A stretch of DNA of 45,442 bases from positions 1-45,442 of the forward strand of contig CAJFVX010000007.1 in the NCBI GenBank assembly GCA_904420585.1. The letters are read 5' to 3'. This document shows, in pieces, positions 7,761-15,455 of this stretch; the first letter of the stretch is position 1, and each line of letters opens with the position of its first letter. A program made the translations under genes and the position numbers. The stretch is from Candidatus Howiella intestinavium. Its GTDB lineage: Bacteria > Bacillota > Clostridia > Oscillospirales > Acutalibacteraceae. The notes below the pieces were generated by a model, which did not search any database, was not told where the DNA came from, and was given only the letters and a program-made list of their open reading frames with translations.

Positions 7761-7990
7761 AATCCCCCTTTTTCTTATTACAAGATTCAAACTGTCGAAA
7801 AAGCCAATGGAAGCCACCCAATCGCAGAAACCGGCGACATGTGCGTCGGTTTCTGCATACGACAAATCCCGCTTTGGCGGGATTTGTAGGGGGAATGTTA
7901 GAAGGGGGGCTCGCCCTTCTTCTACAGCTTGTCGACTTTGTCGACAAGCTGAATCCCCCTTTTTCCTTGTTTTATGGAAAAAGGGGGATT
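7761..7990. repeat. 230-bp element of stacked hairpins with terminal inverted repeats
   Basis: The ends are AATCCCCCTTTTTC (7761-7774) and its exact reverse complement GAAAAAGGGGGATT (7977-7990). Inside are: a 10-bp stem 7824-7833/7847-7856; a perfect 11-bp stem 7862-7872/7877-7887 with TTTG loop; a 7-bp stem 7900-7906/7914-7920; a perfect 12-bp stem 7925-7936/7940-7951 with TTT loop; and a perfect 15-bp stem 7952-7966/7976-7990. The last is followed by TTTT and can act as a plus-strand terminator. No open frame or clear target-site duplication. It resembles a MITE-like or REP/BIME-like dispersed element. Confidence 0.8.
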
Positions 7991-8003
7991 TTTGCGCACA
8001 ACT

Positions 8004-9608
8004 TTAAATCTCTTCATACCGGCCGGCGGCGGCTTCGGCGCAGCGCAGGCCGTCCACGGCGGCCGACACGATGCCCCCGGCGTAGCCCGCTCCCTCTCCG
8101 CAGGGGTAGAGCCCTTCTATAGGCGACATATAGTCTTTTCCCCGCAGCAGGCGCACGGGGGAGGAGCTGCGGGTTTCCGGGCCGGTGAGCAGGGCGTCGG
8201 GCAGGGCGAAGCCGCGAAGCCGCTTGTCCAGCAGCCGGATGCCCTCCCGCATGGAAGCGGTGACAAAGCCCGGCAGGAAGTCCTCCAGATTGCCGGGAGT
8301 AACCCCGGGCAGGTAGGTGGGATGTACCGCCCCTTCCAAACCGGACGAAGCCCGGCCCTCCAGAAAATCCCCCACCCGCTGGGCGGGGGCCCGGTAGCCC
8401 CCGGCCGCCCGGAAGGCGGCTTCTTCTATTTCCCGCTGGAAGGCCATGCCGGCCAGGGGGTGGTCATCCCCGTAGTCGGCGGGGGTAACCCCTACCAGCA
8501 GGGCGCTGTTGGCGTTTTCCCCGTCCCGGGCGTACCGGCTCATGCCGTTGGTGACCAGCCGGCCGGGCTCGCTGGCGGCGGCCACCACCTGACCCCCCGG
8601 GCACATGCAGAAGGTGTAGACCCCCCGGCCGTTTTCCAGGTGCACCGACAGCTTGTAATCCGCCGCCCCCAGGGCCGGATGGCCGGCCGCCCCGCCGTAC
8701 TGGGCTTTGTCGATGAGGGTCTGGGGATGCTCGATGCGGGCCCCCACCGCAAAGGCCTTGGCCTCCATGGGCACCCCCGCGTCAAAGAGCATCTCCAAAG
8801 TGTCCCGGGCCGAATGGCCGATGGCCAGCAGCAGGGTTTGGCAGTCTATGCTCTCCCGGCCGGACGGCCCCTCCAGCACCGCCCGGCGCAGACGGCCGCC
8901 GGCGGTCTCCAGGCCGGCCAGACGGCAGGAAAAGCGCACCTCCCCGCCCAAGGCGCGGATTTTCTCCCGCAGGTTTTTGACCATGCCGGCCAGCAGGTCG
9001 GTACCCACATGGGGCTTGTGTTCATATAAAATATCCGCCGGGGCGCCGCATTCCACAAAGGTCTCCAGCACCTGCCGGCAGCGGGGGTCCTTGATGCCGG
9101 TGTTCAGCTTGCCGTCCGAAAAGGTGCCGGCGCCCCCCTCCCCGAACTGCACGTTGGATTCGGGGTTTAAAGGCCCGCCCTGCCAGAAGGTATTTACGTC
9201 GGCCTGCCGGGCGTCCACGTCCCGGCCCCGCTCTATGAGCAGGGGGCGCAGGCCGGCCCTTGCCAGGTAGAGGGCCGCAAAGAGCCCCGCCGGGCCGCTG
9301 CCCACCACCAGGGGCCGGGGCGCTCCGTCCGGCAGCCGGCGGGACGGCGGGACTGCCCTCCGCGGCTTCTCATAAAGAGATATATTTTTGTTCCGGCAGC
9401 GGCGCACCACCGCCGCCTCCTTTGCCGTCTCGGCCAGCAGGGCGCAGCAGAAGGTCACCGCCGGCTTTTTCCGGGCGTCCACCGACTTACGGTACAGCCG
9501 GGCCGACCGGACATCCGAAAGGCCTATCCCCAGCGCCTTAGCCGCCGCCGGCCGCAGGTCGGAAAAGTCGGTGTCCAGAGGCAGGTGCAGGTTTTGTATG
9601 AGAATCAA
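8004..9608 (-). CDS. FAD-dependent oxidoreductase, COG2509-type
   Basis: A 534-residue flavoprotein of the uncharacterised FAD-dependent dehydrogenase group. An N-terminal region of about 95 residues precedes the dinucleotide-binding motif VVGSGPAGLFAALYLA at about 101-116. The middle segment NVQFGEGGAGTFSDGKLNT and the late CGEGAGYAGGIVSAAVDGL are the group's hallmarks, the latter binding FAD at the C-terminal end. The start is TTG, with TAGGAGGG just upstream overlapping the stop of the preceding HI0933-type gene, so the two are translationally close (12 bases apart). Substrate unknown. The last gene of a four-gene minus-strand operon starting at 11630. Confidence 0.88.
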   Translation of the reverse strand: MILIQNLHLPLDTDFSDLRPAAAKALGIGLSDVRSARLYRKSVDARKKPAVTFCCALLAETAKEAAVVRRCRNKNISLYEKPRRAVPPSRRLPDGAPRPLVVGSGPAGLFAALYLARAGLRPLLIERGRDVDARQADVNTFWQGGPLNPESNVQFGEGGAGTFSDGKLNTGIKDPRCRQVLETFVECGAPADILYEHKPHVGTDLLAGMVKNLREKIRALGGEVRFSCRLAGLETAGGRLRRAVLEGPSGRESIDCQTLLLAIGHSARDTLEMLFDAGVPMEAKAFAVGARIEHPQTLIDKAQYGGAAGHPALGAADYKLSVHLENGRGVYTFCMCPGGQVVAAASEPGRLVTNGMSRYARDGENANSALLVGVTPADYGDDHPLAGMAFQREIEEAAFRAAGGYRAPAQRVGDFLEGRASSGLEGAVHPTYLPGVTPGNLEDFLPGFVTASMREGIRLLDKRLRGFALPDALLTGPETRSSSPVRLLRGKDYMSPIEGLYPCGEGAGYAGGIVSAAVDGLRCAEAAAGRYEEI

Positions 9609-9620
9609 AGGGATGCCCTC

Positions 9621-10868
9621 CTATCGCTTTTTGCAGGCCATCGCAGCCGACCGGCCGGCCAGCACGCCGCTGGCCCAGGCCCATTGCAGGTTGTAGCCGC
9701 CGCAGTCCCCGTCCACGTCCAGGGCCTCGCCGCAGGCGTACAGCCCCGGCACCAGGCGGGATTCCAGGGTGCGGGGGGAAAAGCCGTCCAGCAGGACGCC
9801 CCCGGCGGTGGTCTGGGCGTTGGCCCAGCCGGTGGAGCCCAGCACCCGGAAGCGGAAATCCTTGATTTTGCCCGCCAGTTCCTTCATCTGATCGGGAGAC
9901 AGCTCCCCCGCCGTCCGGCTTAGAGGGATGCCGCAGGCCTTGACCAGGGTTTGTCCCAGCCGTTTATGCAGCATGCCGGTGAAAAAGTCCTCCATCCGCC
10001 GTTCGGGATAGATAGCTTCCCACTCCAGCAGCATGGAAAAGACCTGCCGGAGGGGGTATTCGGGCATACAGTCCAGGGCGATTTCCGCCCGGCCCTCCCG
10101 CGCCCGGACGGCCTCCCTGGACAGCTGGAGGACGGGCGGTCCGGACAGGCCGTAGTCGGTAAAGAGGATTTCCCCTGCCTCCGTCCGGGCCTTTTTGCCC
10201 GAAAGGCGGAGGGTTGCCCGGCCCTCGATCTTGATTCCCTTCAAAGGCCGGGTATAGGTGGTGTCGGTTTTCAGCTGGACGATGGCCGGCGTCTGGGGCG
10301 CGGCCTTATGGCCCAGCGCCGTCAGCAGGCGGACGCCTTCGCCGTCACTGCCCAGCTTGGGGGCGGCGCTGCCCCCCGCTGCCAGAATCACCCGGCGGGC
10401 GGTGAAGGCGGCCGGGCCGTCAGGGGTTTCGGCCGTCAGCCGGAAACCGCCGGATATCCTCTTTATGCCGGTCACCCGGCAGCCGCAGCGCACATCCGCT
10501 CCAACTGCGGCCGCCCCGGCCCGCAGGGCGTCCAGCACCGACGAGGCCTGAAGGGAATAGGGATAGGCCCGGCCGGTTTCGTCGAACTTGATAAGCACCC
10601 CCAGATACCGGAAAAAGGCCAGGGTGTCCTCCAGGGGCAGGGTATCCAGCACCGCCCCCGCCGTCTGCATACCGCCGCCGTGGAAGTGCCAAAGGGACAG
10701 ATCCCGGTTGGTGATATTGCACCGGCCGTTGCCCGTTACCAGCAGCTTTTTGCCCACCCGGTCCAGCCGTTCCAGAATTCCCACCGACAAACGGGCTGTC
10801 CGGCCGGCCGCCACGGCGGCCGCAAGGCCGGACGCGCCGCCGCCCACAATCAAAATATCGTAATCCAT
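9621..10868 (-). CDS. NAD(P)/FAD-dependent oxidoreductase, HI0933/YhiN (BaiN-like) family
   Basis: A 415-residue flavoprotein. MDYDILIVGGGASGLAAAV gives the Rossmann FAD motif at 5-22; VGKKLLVTGNGRCNITN follows as the family signature; AQTTAGGVLLDGFSPRTLESR and GLYACGEALDVDGDCGGYNLQWAW are the conserved C-terminal blocks. A family member (BaiN) has been linked to bile-acid reduction in gut clostridia, but the family is broad and the substrate here is not shown. It starts 41 bases after the HEPN gene and is followed after 12 bases by a second flavoprotein gene, indicating one operon. Confidence 0.9.
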   Translation of the reverse strand: MDYDILIVGGGASGLAAAVAAGRTARLSVGILERLDRVGKKLLVTGNGRCNITNRDLSLWHFHGGGMQTAGAVLDTLPLEDTLAFFRYLGVLIKFDETGRAYPYSLQASSVLDALRAGAAAVGADVRCGCRVTGIKRISGGFRLTAETPDGPAAFTARRVILAAGGSAAPKLGSDGEGVRLLTALGHKAAPQTPAIVQLKTDTTYTRPLKGIKIEGRATLRLSGKKARTEAGEILFTDYGLSGPPVLQLSREAVRAREGRAEIALDCMPEYPLRQVFSMLLEWEAIYPERRMEDFFTGMLHKRLGQTLVKACGIPLSRTAGELSPDQMKELAGKIKDFRFRVLGSTGWANAQTTAGGVLLDGFSPRTLESRLVPGLYACGEALDVDGDCGGYNLQWAWASGVLAGRSAAMACKKR

Positions 10869-10909
10869 ATCAGGAAGGCTTCTCCTTATGCGTTTTTTCC
10901 GGAAGGGGA

Positions 10910-11341
10910 CTAGTCCTCCTCCGCGTCGGCGCCGGCGTAGACCGTGCCGCAGACAGAATCATAGATTTCCTCGGCTGTGTAATAGACCTGGCGCAGCCAG
11001 TCGAAATCCAGCTGCACCGGCATATCCGCCGGGTACCGGGTTTCGATGTACAGCCGGTTGAGGGCGGGGGTCTTGTCCAGCCAGGAAAGGAAGGTCTCGT
11101 CATACCGTCCGGCCTGCCGGCAGAGCCAGGTGATGTTGTGGCCGTCCACATGGCTCCCCGTCCGGTAGAGCACAAAGGCCTTGAGGGCCTTCTCGATGGC
11201 CTGCTGGCAGTGGAAGCCGGCCGCCGCCGGGCACTGCCGCCTGTCCAGCAGCATGTCGGCACAGTGCAGGTCCTCGGCGGCGAACTCCAGCCAGTCGTAA
11301 TAATGCCGGCTGTCCCCCGTGCGGCTACCCCGCCTGCTCAT
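10910..11341 (-). CDS. HEPN domain protein
   Basis: A 143-residue all-helical HEPN protein. The core CQQAIEKALKAFVLYRTG followed by GHNITWL matches the HEPN pattern (helix, then His-containing loop). Start is ATG of MSRRGSRTGDSRHYYDW, with GGGAGGGTGCTGT upstream; the frame extends 12 codons beyond without support. It overlaps the 3' end of the nucleotidyltransferase-like gene by 17 bases, so the two are co-translated. HEPN/MNT pairs are known as toxin-antitoxin modules, where HEPN is an RNase and MNT inactivates it by AMPylation. The R-x4-6-H catalytic spacing is not clearly met here (R then seven residues then H), so RNase activity is doubtful. Confidence 0.82.
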   Translation of the reverse strand: MSRRGSRTGDSRHYYDWLEFAAEDLHCADMLLDRRQCPAAAGFHCQQAIEKALKAFVLYRTGSHVDGHNITWLCRQAGRYDETFLSWLDKTPALNRLYIETRYPADMPVQLDFDWLRQVYYTAEEIYDSVCGTVYAGADAEED

Positions 11342-11630
11342 ACAGCACCCTCCCGCTGCCCGCGATGCGCGCGGCAAAGCTGCCCGGCTCGGCCAACAGG
11401 CGCTCCCAGTCGGCCCGGCCGTACACCAGCACGTCGAAGGCCACCGGGCAGTCCACCTGCAAATAGATTTGCTCCTCCAGGCTGCGGGGATTTGCTTCCC
11501 CCGTCACAACGCAGAGCTTAAAGGAGGAAACCGCCCCGTCCAGCCCTCGCTTTTCATTGTAAAGGATAACGGTATCCGGCTTTGCCAGCCGGCATATTTC
11601 CGCCAGTACCTTTTCCACCGCTGTATCCAT
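11325..11630 (-). CDS. degenerate nucleotidyltransferase (MNT-like) partner of the HEPN protein
   Basis: A 101-residue protein with the fold order of a minimal nucleotidyltransferase: helix (VEKVLAEICRLAKP), strand (DTVILYNEKRG), strand (FKLCVVTG) and strand (PVAFDVLVYGRADWERL). In active MNT the strand is followed by GS and then DxD; here those positions read YN and SFKL, so metal binding and catalysis appear lost. The C-terminal part, ending in RVLYEQAG, is of the usual type with variable partner contact. The GGGAGG site precedes ATG and the gene is the first of the operon with the HEPN gene and two flavoproteins, from the promoter at 11666-11694. An alternative is an unrelated small alpha/beta protein; the HEPN overlap favours the MNT call. 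Confidence 0.72.
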   Translation of the reverse strand: MDTAVEKVLAEICRLAKPDTVILYNEKRGLDGAVSSFKLCVVTGEANPRSLEEQIYLQVDCPVAFDVLVYGRADWERLLAEPGSFAARIAGSGRVLYEQAG

Positions 11631-11665
11631 GCACCATCCGCCTCCCGTGGGTTATCATCCCTTGT

Positions 11666-11694
11666 ATCATACCCTCTTTCCCCCGCCGGCGCAA
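11666..11694 (-). promoter_or_regulatory. promoter of the MNT-HEPN-flavoprotein operon
   Basis: Minus-strand TTGCGC (11689-11694) and TATGAT (11666-11671) with a 17-base spacer; start about 30 bases before the first gene. Confidence 0.7.
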
Positions 11695-11723
11695 GATGGG
11701 ATTCCCATTTGCAGGCTTTTCAC

Positions 11724-11752
11724 TGGACTTTTTCCCCTGTCACAGCTATAAT
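11724..11752 (+). promoter_or_regulatory. promoter of the glycosyltransferase gene
   Basis: TGGACT (11724-11729) and a perfect TATAAT (11747-11752) with a 17-base spacer. A second TATAAT at 11800-11805 has no convincing -35. Leader is about 110 bases. Confidence 0.65.
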
Positions 11753-11869
11753 ACTGAATGTATTAAGCCTGTCTTTATAAAGCCCTAAGCTTTATCCTCT
11801 ATAATAAAAGAGCAAACCAGCCCTTCCCGGCGGCATCTGGGGAATGGGCGCATTTTTGGAGGGAACCCT

Positions 11870-13063
11870 ATGCAGCTGAAAATCGGCCTTTTAAACGACT
11901 CCTTCCCCCCCACCATCGACGGGGTGGCCAACACCGTGCTCAACTACGCCAAATCCATTACGGCCCACCACGGGGAGGCCCTGGTGGTAACCCCCAAATA
12001 CCCCCATGTAACCGACGATTATCCCTTTCCCGTCTACCGCTACCACTCCATCCCCATCGTGGGGCCTTTAGGCTACCGGGCGGGCAACCCCTTTTCCCCC
12101 ATGACCATCTCCGAACTTCACGCCCAGGGCCTGGACCTGCTTCACGTTCACAGCCCCTTTGCCTCCTCGGTGCTGGCCCGCCAGCTGGTCCGGCCCAAAA
12201 AGTACCGGGTGCCGGTGGTGCTGACCTATCATACAAAATATGAATACGATATCCAGAAATTCGTCAAGGCCCGCCATTTGCAGCAGGTCATCAAGCGGTT
12301 TATCCGGCACAACATCAACCTGGCCGACGAGGTGTGGGCCGTATCCCAGGGCGCGGGGGAAAGCCTGCGGGTCATGGGATACCACGGGGACTTCCGGGTC
12401 ATGCCCAACGGCACCGACTTTGCGAAAGGAAAGGCCCCGGCCGAAGAGGTGGACGAGCTGCGGCGCATCTACAATATAAGCCCGGACGACCTGGTCTTTC
12501 TGTCGGTGGGCCGGATGATGTGGTATAAAAACATCAAAATCACCCTGGACGCCCTGGACATCGTCCGGCAGGCAGGCATCCCCTTCCGGGTGATTTTCGT
12601 GGGCGAGGGCGCCGACCGGCCGGCCATCGAACAGTATGCCCGCTCTTTGGGACTGTCCGACCGGGCGATTTTCACCGGCGCCATCTACGATCGGGAAAAG
12701 GTGCGGGCCTATTTCAGCCTGGCCAATCTTTTCCTCTTCCCCTCCACCTACGACACCTCCGGCCTGGTGGTCAAGGAGGCGGCCGCCTGCAGCTGTCCCA
12801 GCCTGCTGGTGGCAGGCAGCTGCGCCGCCGAAGGGGTCATCGACAACGACACCGGCCTGCTGGCCGAGGAATCGGCGGAAAGCTGTGCCCAGCGGATTCT
12901 GGCCGCCCTGCGGGAGCCGGGGACCCTTGCCCGCATCGGCCGGGGAGCCGCCGACCGGGTCTACCTCTCCTGGGACGACGCGGTGGCCATGGCCTACAAG
13001 CGGTATGAGGAAATCATCGGAAGCTGGCCCCATCCCCTGCCCAATCTGCACAAGGATTGGTAA
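11870..13063 (+). CDS. family 4 glycosyltransferase (GT-B fold)
   Basis: A 397-residue retaining glycosyltransferase. The N-terminal half starts KIGLLNDSFPPTIDGVAN, typical of GT4 enzymes that bind acceptor, with LLHVHSPF and VVLTYHTKYEYD. The C-terminal half has FLSVGRMMWYKN, VIFVGEG and the donor-sugar motif DTSGLVVKEAAA (an acidic-x7-Glu arrangement with Asp in first place). The closest known activities for this type are glucosyl/mannosyl transfer to lipids or phosphatidyl-inositol, for example diacylglycerol glucosyltransferases in Gram-positive membranes; this is a family-level inference. It precedes a PfkB kinase by 54 bases on the same strand. Start ATG is preceded by GGAGGG. Confidence 0.88.
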   Translation: MQLKIGLLNDSFPPTIDGVANTVLNYAKSITAHHGEALVVTPKYPHVTDDYPFPVYRYHSIPIVGPLGYRAGNPFSPMTISELHAQGLDLLHVHSPFASSVLARQLVRPKKYRVPVVLTYHTKYEYDIQKFVKARHLQQVIKRFIRHNINLADEVWAVSQGAGESLRVMGYHGDFRVMPNGTDFAKGKAPAEEVDELRRIYNISPDDLVFLSVGRMMWYKNIKITLDALDIVRQAGIPFRVIFVGEGADRPAIEQYARSLGLSDRAIFTGAIYDREKVRAYFSLANLFLFPSTYDTSGLVVKEAAACSCPSLLVAGSCAAEGVIDNDTGLLAEESAESCAQRILAALREPGTLARIGRGAADRVYLSWDDAVAMAYKRYEEIIGSWPHPLPNLHKDW

Positions 13064-13116
13064 ATCCACAGATTCTGCACATTCTATAAAAGCAATGCAA
13101 ACAAGGAGGTCACAGG

Positions 13117-14079
13117 ATGTTCGACACCGTGGCACTGGGCGAACTGCTCATCGATTTTACCCCCCGGGGTGTGGGGGAGCAGGGCAGCCCTGTTTTTGAG
13201 GCAAACCCCGGCGGCGCCCCCTGCAATGTGCTGGCCGCCCTGCGGCGGCTTGGCAAGTCGGCCGCCTTCATCGGCAAGGTGGGGGACGATATGTTCGGCC
13301 GCTGGCTGGCGGAAACCCTGCGGCAGCTGGGGATTGACGCCGGCGGGCTGATTACGAGCGAAGAATATTTCACCACCCTGGCCTTTGTCAAGCTGGACGA
13401 GGCGGGCAACCGGGAATTTTCCTTTTCCCGCAAAAACAGCGCCGACGTCATGCTCCGGCCGGAGGAGGTGGACGAAAACCTTATCCGAAACGGGCGGATT
13501 TTCCACTGCGGCACCCTGTCCTTTACCCATCCCTCCTCCCGGGCCGCCGTGCTCAAGGGGCTGGAAACGGCAAAGCAGGCCGGGGTGTGCATATCGGTGG
13601 ACCCCAACCTGCGGGAACCCCTCTGGAAGGATTTGGCCGACGCCCGGGCCGCCACGCGGCAGGCTTTGGGGTATGCCGACGTCATCAAGATTTCCGACTA
13701 TGAACTGGAATTTTTATACGGGGAAAAGGATGTGGTGAAGGCCTCCCGGCTTCTTTTGGAGGAATTCTCCCCCAAAATCCTCTTTTCCACCTGCGGCAAG
13801 GAGGGGGCCTACCTGCTCAAGGGGGATTTTGTCCTGCACCACCCCTGCTTCGACGTAAAAACCATCGACACCACCGGGGCGGGGGACGCCTTCTGCGGGG
13901 CGGCCCTGAGCCGCCTTCTGGACGCCGGTCTGGACTTCGACGCCCTGGATGAAGCCGCCTGCGCCGCGCTGCTCCGGTACGCCTCGGCCGCCGCCAGTCT
14001 GGCCACCGCCAAACGGGGGGCCATCCCCGCCATGCCCGCGCCGGCGGAGATTGAGGCTCTGCTGGCGGCGGAAGCTTAA
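13117..14079 (+). CDS. PfkB family carbohydrate kinase (fructokinase-like)
   Basis: A 320-residue ribokinase-fold sugar kinase transferring phosphate from ATP to a sugar. It opens VALGELLIDF and has the PfkB signature 1 region NPGGAPCNVLAALRRLG (about 28-44). The second signature DTTGAGDAFCGA (about 250-261) carries the catalytic Asp and anion hole. The sequence is closest in feel to fructokinases (SVDPNLREPLW, DVIKISDYE), but the exact sugar is not shown. Strong site AAGGAGG before ATG. It is probably co-transcribed with the glycosyltransferase and ends at a strong terminator at 14100. Confidence 0.9.
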   Translation: MFDTVALGELLIDFTPRGVGEQGSPVFEANPGGAPCNVLAALRRLGKSAAFIGKVGDDMFGRWLAETLRQLGIDAGGLITSEEYFTTLAFVKLDEAGNREFSFSRKNSADVMLRPEEVDENLIRNGRIFHCGTLSFTHPSSRAAVLKGLETAKQAGVCISVDPNLREPLWKDLADARAATRQALGYADVIKISDYELEFLYGEKDVVKASRLLLEEFSPKILFSTCGKEGAYLLKGDFVLHHPCFDVKTIDTTGAGDAFCGAALSRLLDAGLDFDALDEAACAALLRYASAAASLATAKRGAIPAMPAPAEIEALLAAEA

Positions 14080-14099
14080 AACATCCCAAGATGCGGAAA

Positions 14100-14126
14100 C
14101 CCCCGCCGTACCGGCGGGGGGTTTTT
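14100..14126 (+). terminator. intrinsic terminator after the PfkB kinase gene
   Basis: Nine-bp all-GC stem (14100-14108 with 14112-14120), loop TAC, then GTTTTT. Confidence 0.92.
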
Positions 14127-14180
14127 CACATAAGGCGGACGAGACGGCTGGGCTTTTTCGGCTTGCGCGCCGGCCTCATT

Positions 14181-14573
14181 TCATAAACCCGGCCGTCCCT
14201 GTCTTCCCGTACCGGCGGATACCGGCCGGGTCCGCACCGACAGGCCGCCCAGGTTCCGCAGCCGTCCGGCGGCCTGCTGGGGGCTTCCCGCCTCCAGCCG
14301 CAGTTCCAAAGTAGCCGTCCGGCGGCGGCCGGTCTCCCGGCCGTGGTGGGCGTCAAAATAGTTCACCGGGGCGTACAGGGCGTCCACACTGTACCCCAGC
14401 TTGGCGTTGGGGCTGCCGGGCTGGACGATGCGGGAAGCATCGTAAAAGCCGTCGTGGTACTTGCGGGCGTATATGTCCATCTGCCGGATGCCGGAAAACT
14501 CCCGGCGGATCCGATGGGCCGCCCGCTCGGCCAAATCGATGGTATCGAATTCCGCCTTGATTTGATGCAGCAT
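14181..14573 (-). CDS. hypothetical protein, 130 residues
   Basis: Begins MLHQIKAEFDTIDLAERAA with AAAGGAGAAAGGGAAC before the ATG. The first third has a helix with IRREFSGIRQMDIYAR; the middle LGYSVDALYAPVNYFD is followed by a basic, Arg/Gly-rich tail with TATLELRLEAGSPQQAAGRLRN. The repeating beta-alpha-beta pattern (dimerising or ferredoxin-like half-domains) suggests a small regulatory or stress-type protein, but no family is recognised. Downstream of the ArsC-like gene on the same strand, 81 bases apart. Confidence 0.65.
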   Translation of the reverse strand: MLHQIKAEFDTIDLAERAAHRIRREFSGIRQMDIYARKYHDGFYDASRIVQPGSPNAKLGYSVDALYAPVNYFDAHHGRETGRRRTATLELRLEAGSPQQAAGRLRNLGGLSVRTRPVSAGTGRQGRPGL

Positions 14574-14654
14574 GTTCCCTTTCTCCTTTCGCTCACCTTC
14601 CTAGTATGGACGCCTGCGAACAAAATAGAAAAGGAAAATATTTTTGAAAGGCCC

Positions 14655-14990
14655 TTAGGCCCAGCCCTTCCACACCTCCGGGCAGTAGCCCACCGTGGCC
14701 TGCCTGCCGTTGCGCACAATGGGGGTTTTGAATAGGGCGGGGTTTTCCAGCAGCTTTTCCAGCTTGTCCTCTTCCCGGGAAAGATACCGCACCAGGGCCG
14801 CATCGGGATGCCTGGGGTCTAAGAGGGCTTCCAGATCGCCCACCGCCCGCAGAACCGTCTCCAATTCCCGCCGGCCCATACCGTACCGGGGCAGGTCGAT
14901 GCGCTGGAAGGGGATTTTCCGCTCCTTAAAATACCGCTCGGCCTTTTTGGTGTCAAAGCATTTGTTTTTGCCGTAAATCTGAATCTGCAT
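14655..14990 (-). CDS. ArsC/Spx-family thioredoxin-fold protein
   Basis: A 111-residue protein of the arsenate reductase-like family (ArsC, Spx, YffB). It opens MQIQIYGKNKCFDTKKAERYF, with the Cys at position 11 followed by T at +3, so CxxT rather than the CxxC of Spx redox switches; FKERKIPFQRIDL and FKTPIVRNGRQATVGY are typical of the family, the latter lying where ArsC binds its partner. Active-site Cys plus no second Cys argues for an ArsC/YffB-like enzyme rather than a redox-sensing Spx. Gene is divergent from the DUF4491 gene. No arsenic-resistance genes adjoin it. Confidence 0.85.
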   Translation of the reverse strand: MQIQIYGKNKCFDTKKAERYFKERKIPFQRIDLPRYGMGRRELETVLRAVGDLEALLDPRHPDAALVRYLSREEDKLEKLLENPALFKTPIVRNGRQATVGYCPEVWKGWA

Positions 14991-15079
14991 ACCGCTTCCT
15001 CCTTTTCTTCCTACAGTATACCGGATAACGAAAAAATTGTATAGAAGCCGGCAAAATTCTTTTCTTTTCGCCGGAGTTA

Positions 15080-15088
15080 TGGTATACT
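15080..15088 (+). promoter_or_regulatory. extended -10 promoter of the DUF4491 gene
   Basis: TGG then TATACT (15083-15088), an extended -10, with only a weak -35 upstream. A minus-strand TATACT (15015-15020) may serve the ArsC-like gene in the same 160-base divergent spacer. Confidence 0.5.
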
Positions 15089-15150
15089 AACTACCAACGT
15101 GGCCGGCCGGACCGGCGGCAATATTACATCCCACGGGAGGACGCGCTGTA

Positions 15151-15441
15151 ATGATTTTCGACGGCATTATCATAGGCCTCGTATCCTTTGTGACCATCGG
15201 GATTTTTCACCCCATCGTCATCAAATGCCAATACCATTTTTCCGATAAAATCTGGCCTGTATTCCTGGTTTTGGGGATTCTTTTGCTGGGGCTGTCCACC
15301 CTCGTATCCAACACCATCGGCTCGGCCGCCCTGGGCGTGGCCGGCTTCTCCTGCCTGTGGAGCATTAAGGAGCTGAAGGAGCAGACCGAGCGGGTGCGCA
15401 AGGGCTGGTTCCCCGAAAATCCCAGGCGGAAAAAGAAGTAG
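15151..15441 (+). CDS. DUF4491 family membrane protein
   Basis: A 96-residue membrane protein. MIFDGIIIGLVSFVTIGIF, then HPIVIKCQYHFS, a second hydrophobic stretch (FLVLGILLLGLSTLVSN) and the end LGVAGFSCLWSIKELKEQ with ...RVRKGWFPENPRRKKK match the DUF4491 pattern, including the conserved HPIVIK and GWFP. Function is unknown in the family. Three hydrophobic helices are expected. GGGAGG precedes the ATG, and the GNAT gene follows after 14 bases. Confidence 0.85.
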   Translation: MIFDGIIIGLVSFVTIGIFHPIVIKCQYHFSDKIWPVFLVLGILLLGLSTLVSNTIGSAALGVAGFSCLWSIKELKEQTERVRKGWFPENPRRKKK

Positions 15442-15455
15442 AAAGGGGGAGTCCT

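Noticed and set aside
11800-11805. Second TATAAT before the glycosyltransferase gene
   Set aside because: No acceptable -35 box at 16-18 bases; the site at 11747-11752 is better.
13117-14079. PfkB protein as 1-phosphofructokinase (FruK)
   Set aside because: No fructose PTS or FruR gene adjoins it and the N-terminal GGAPCN pattern fits general sugar kinases/fructokinases better.
14655-14990. ArsC-like protein as the global regulator Spx
   Set aside because: The redox switch CxxC is absent (CxxT is present), so it is not called Spx.
6-15125. Shared 14-mer CCGGCGGCAATATT at 6-19 and 15112-15125
   Set aside because: In a 45-kb window some exact 14-base matches are expected by chance, and neither the flanking bases nor the context agree.
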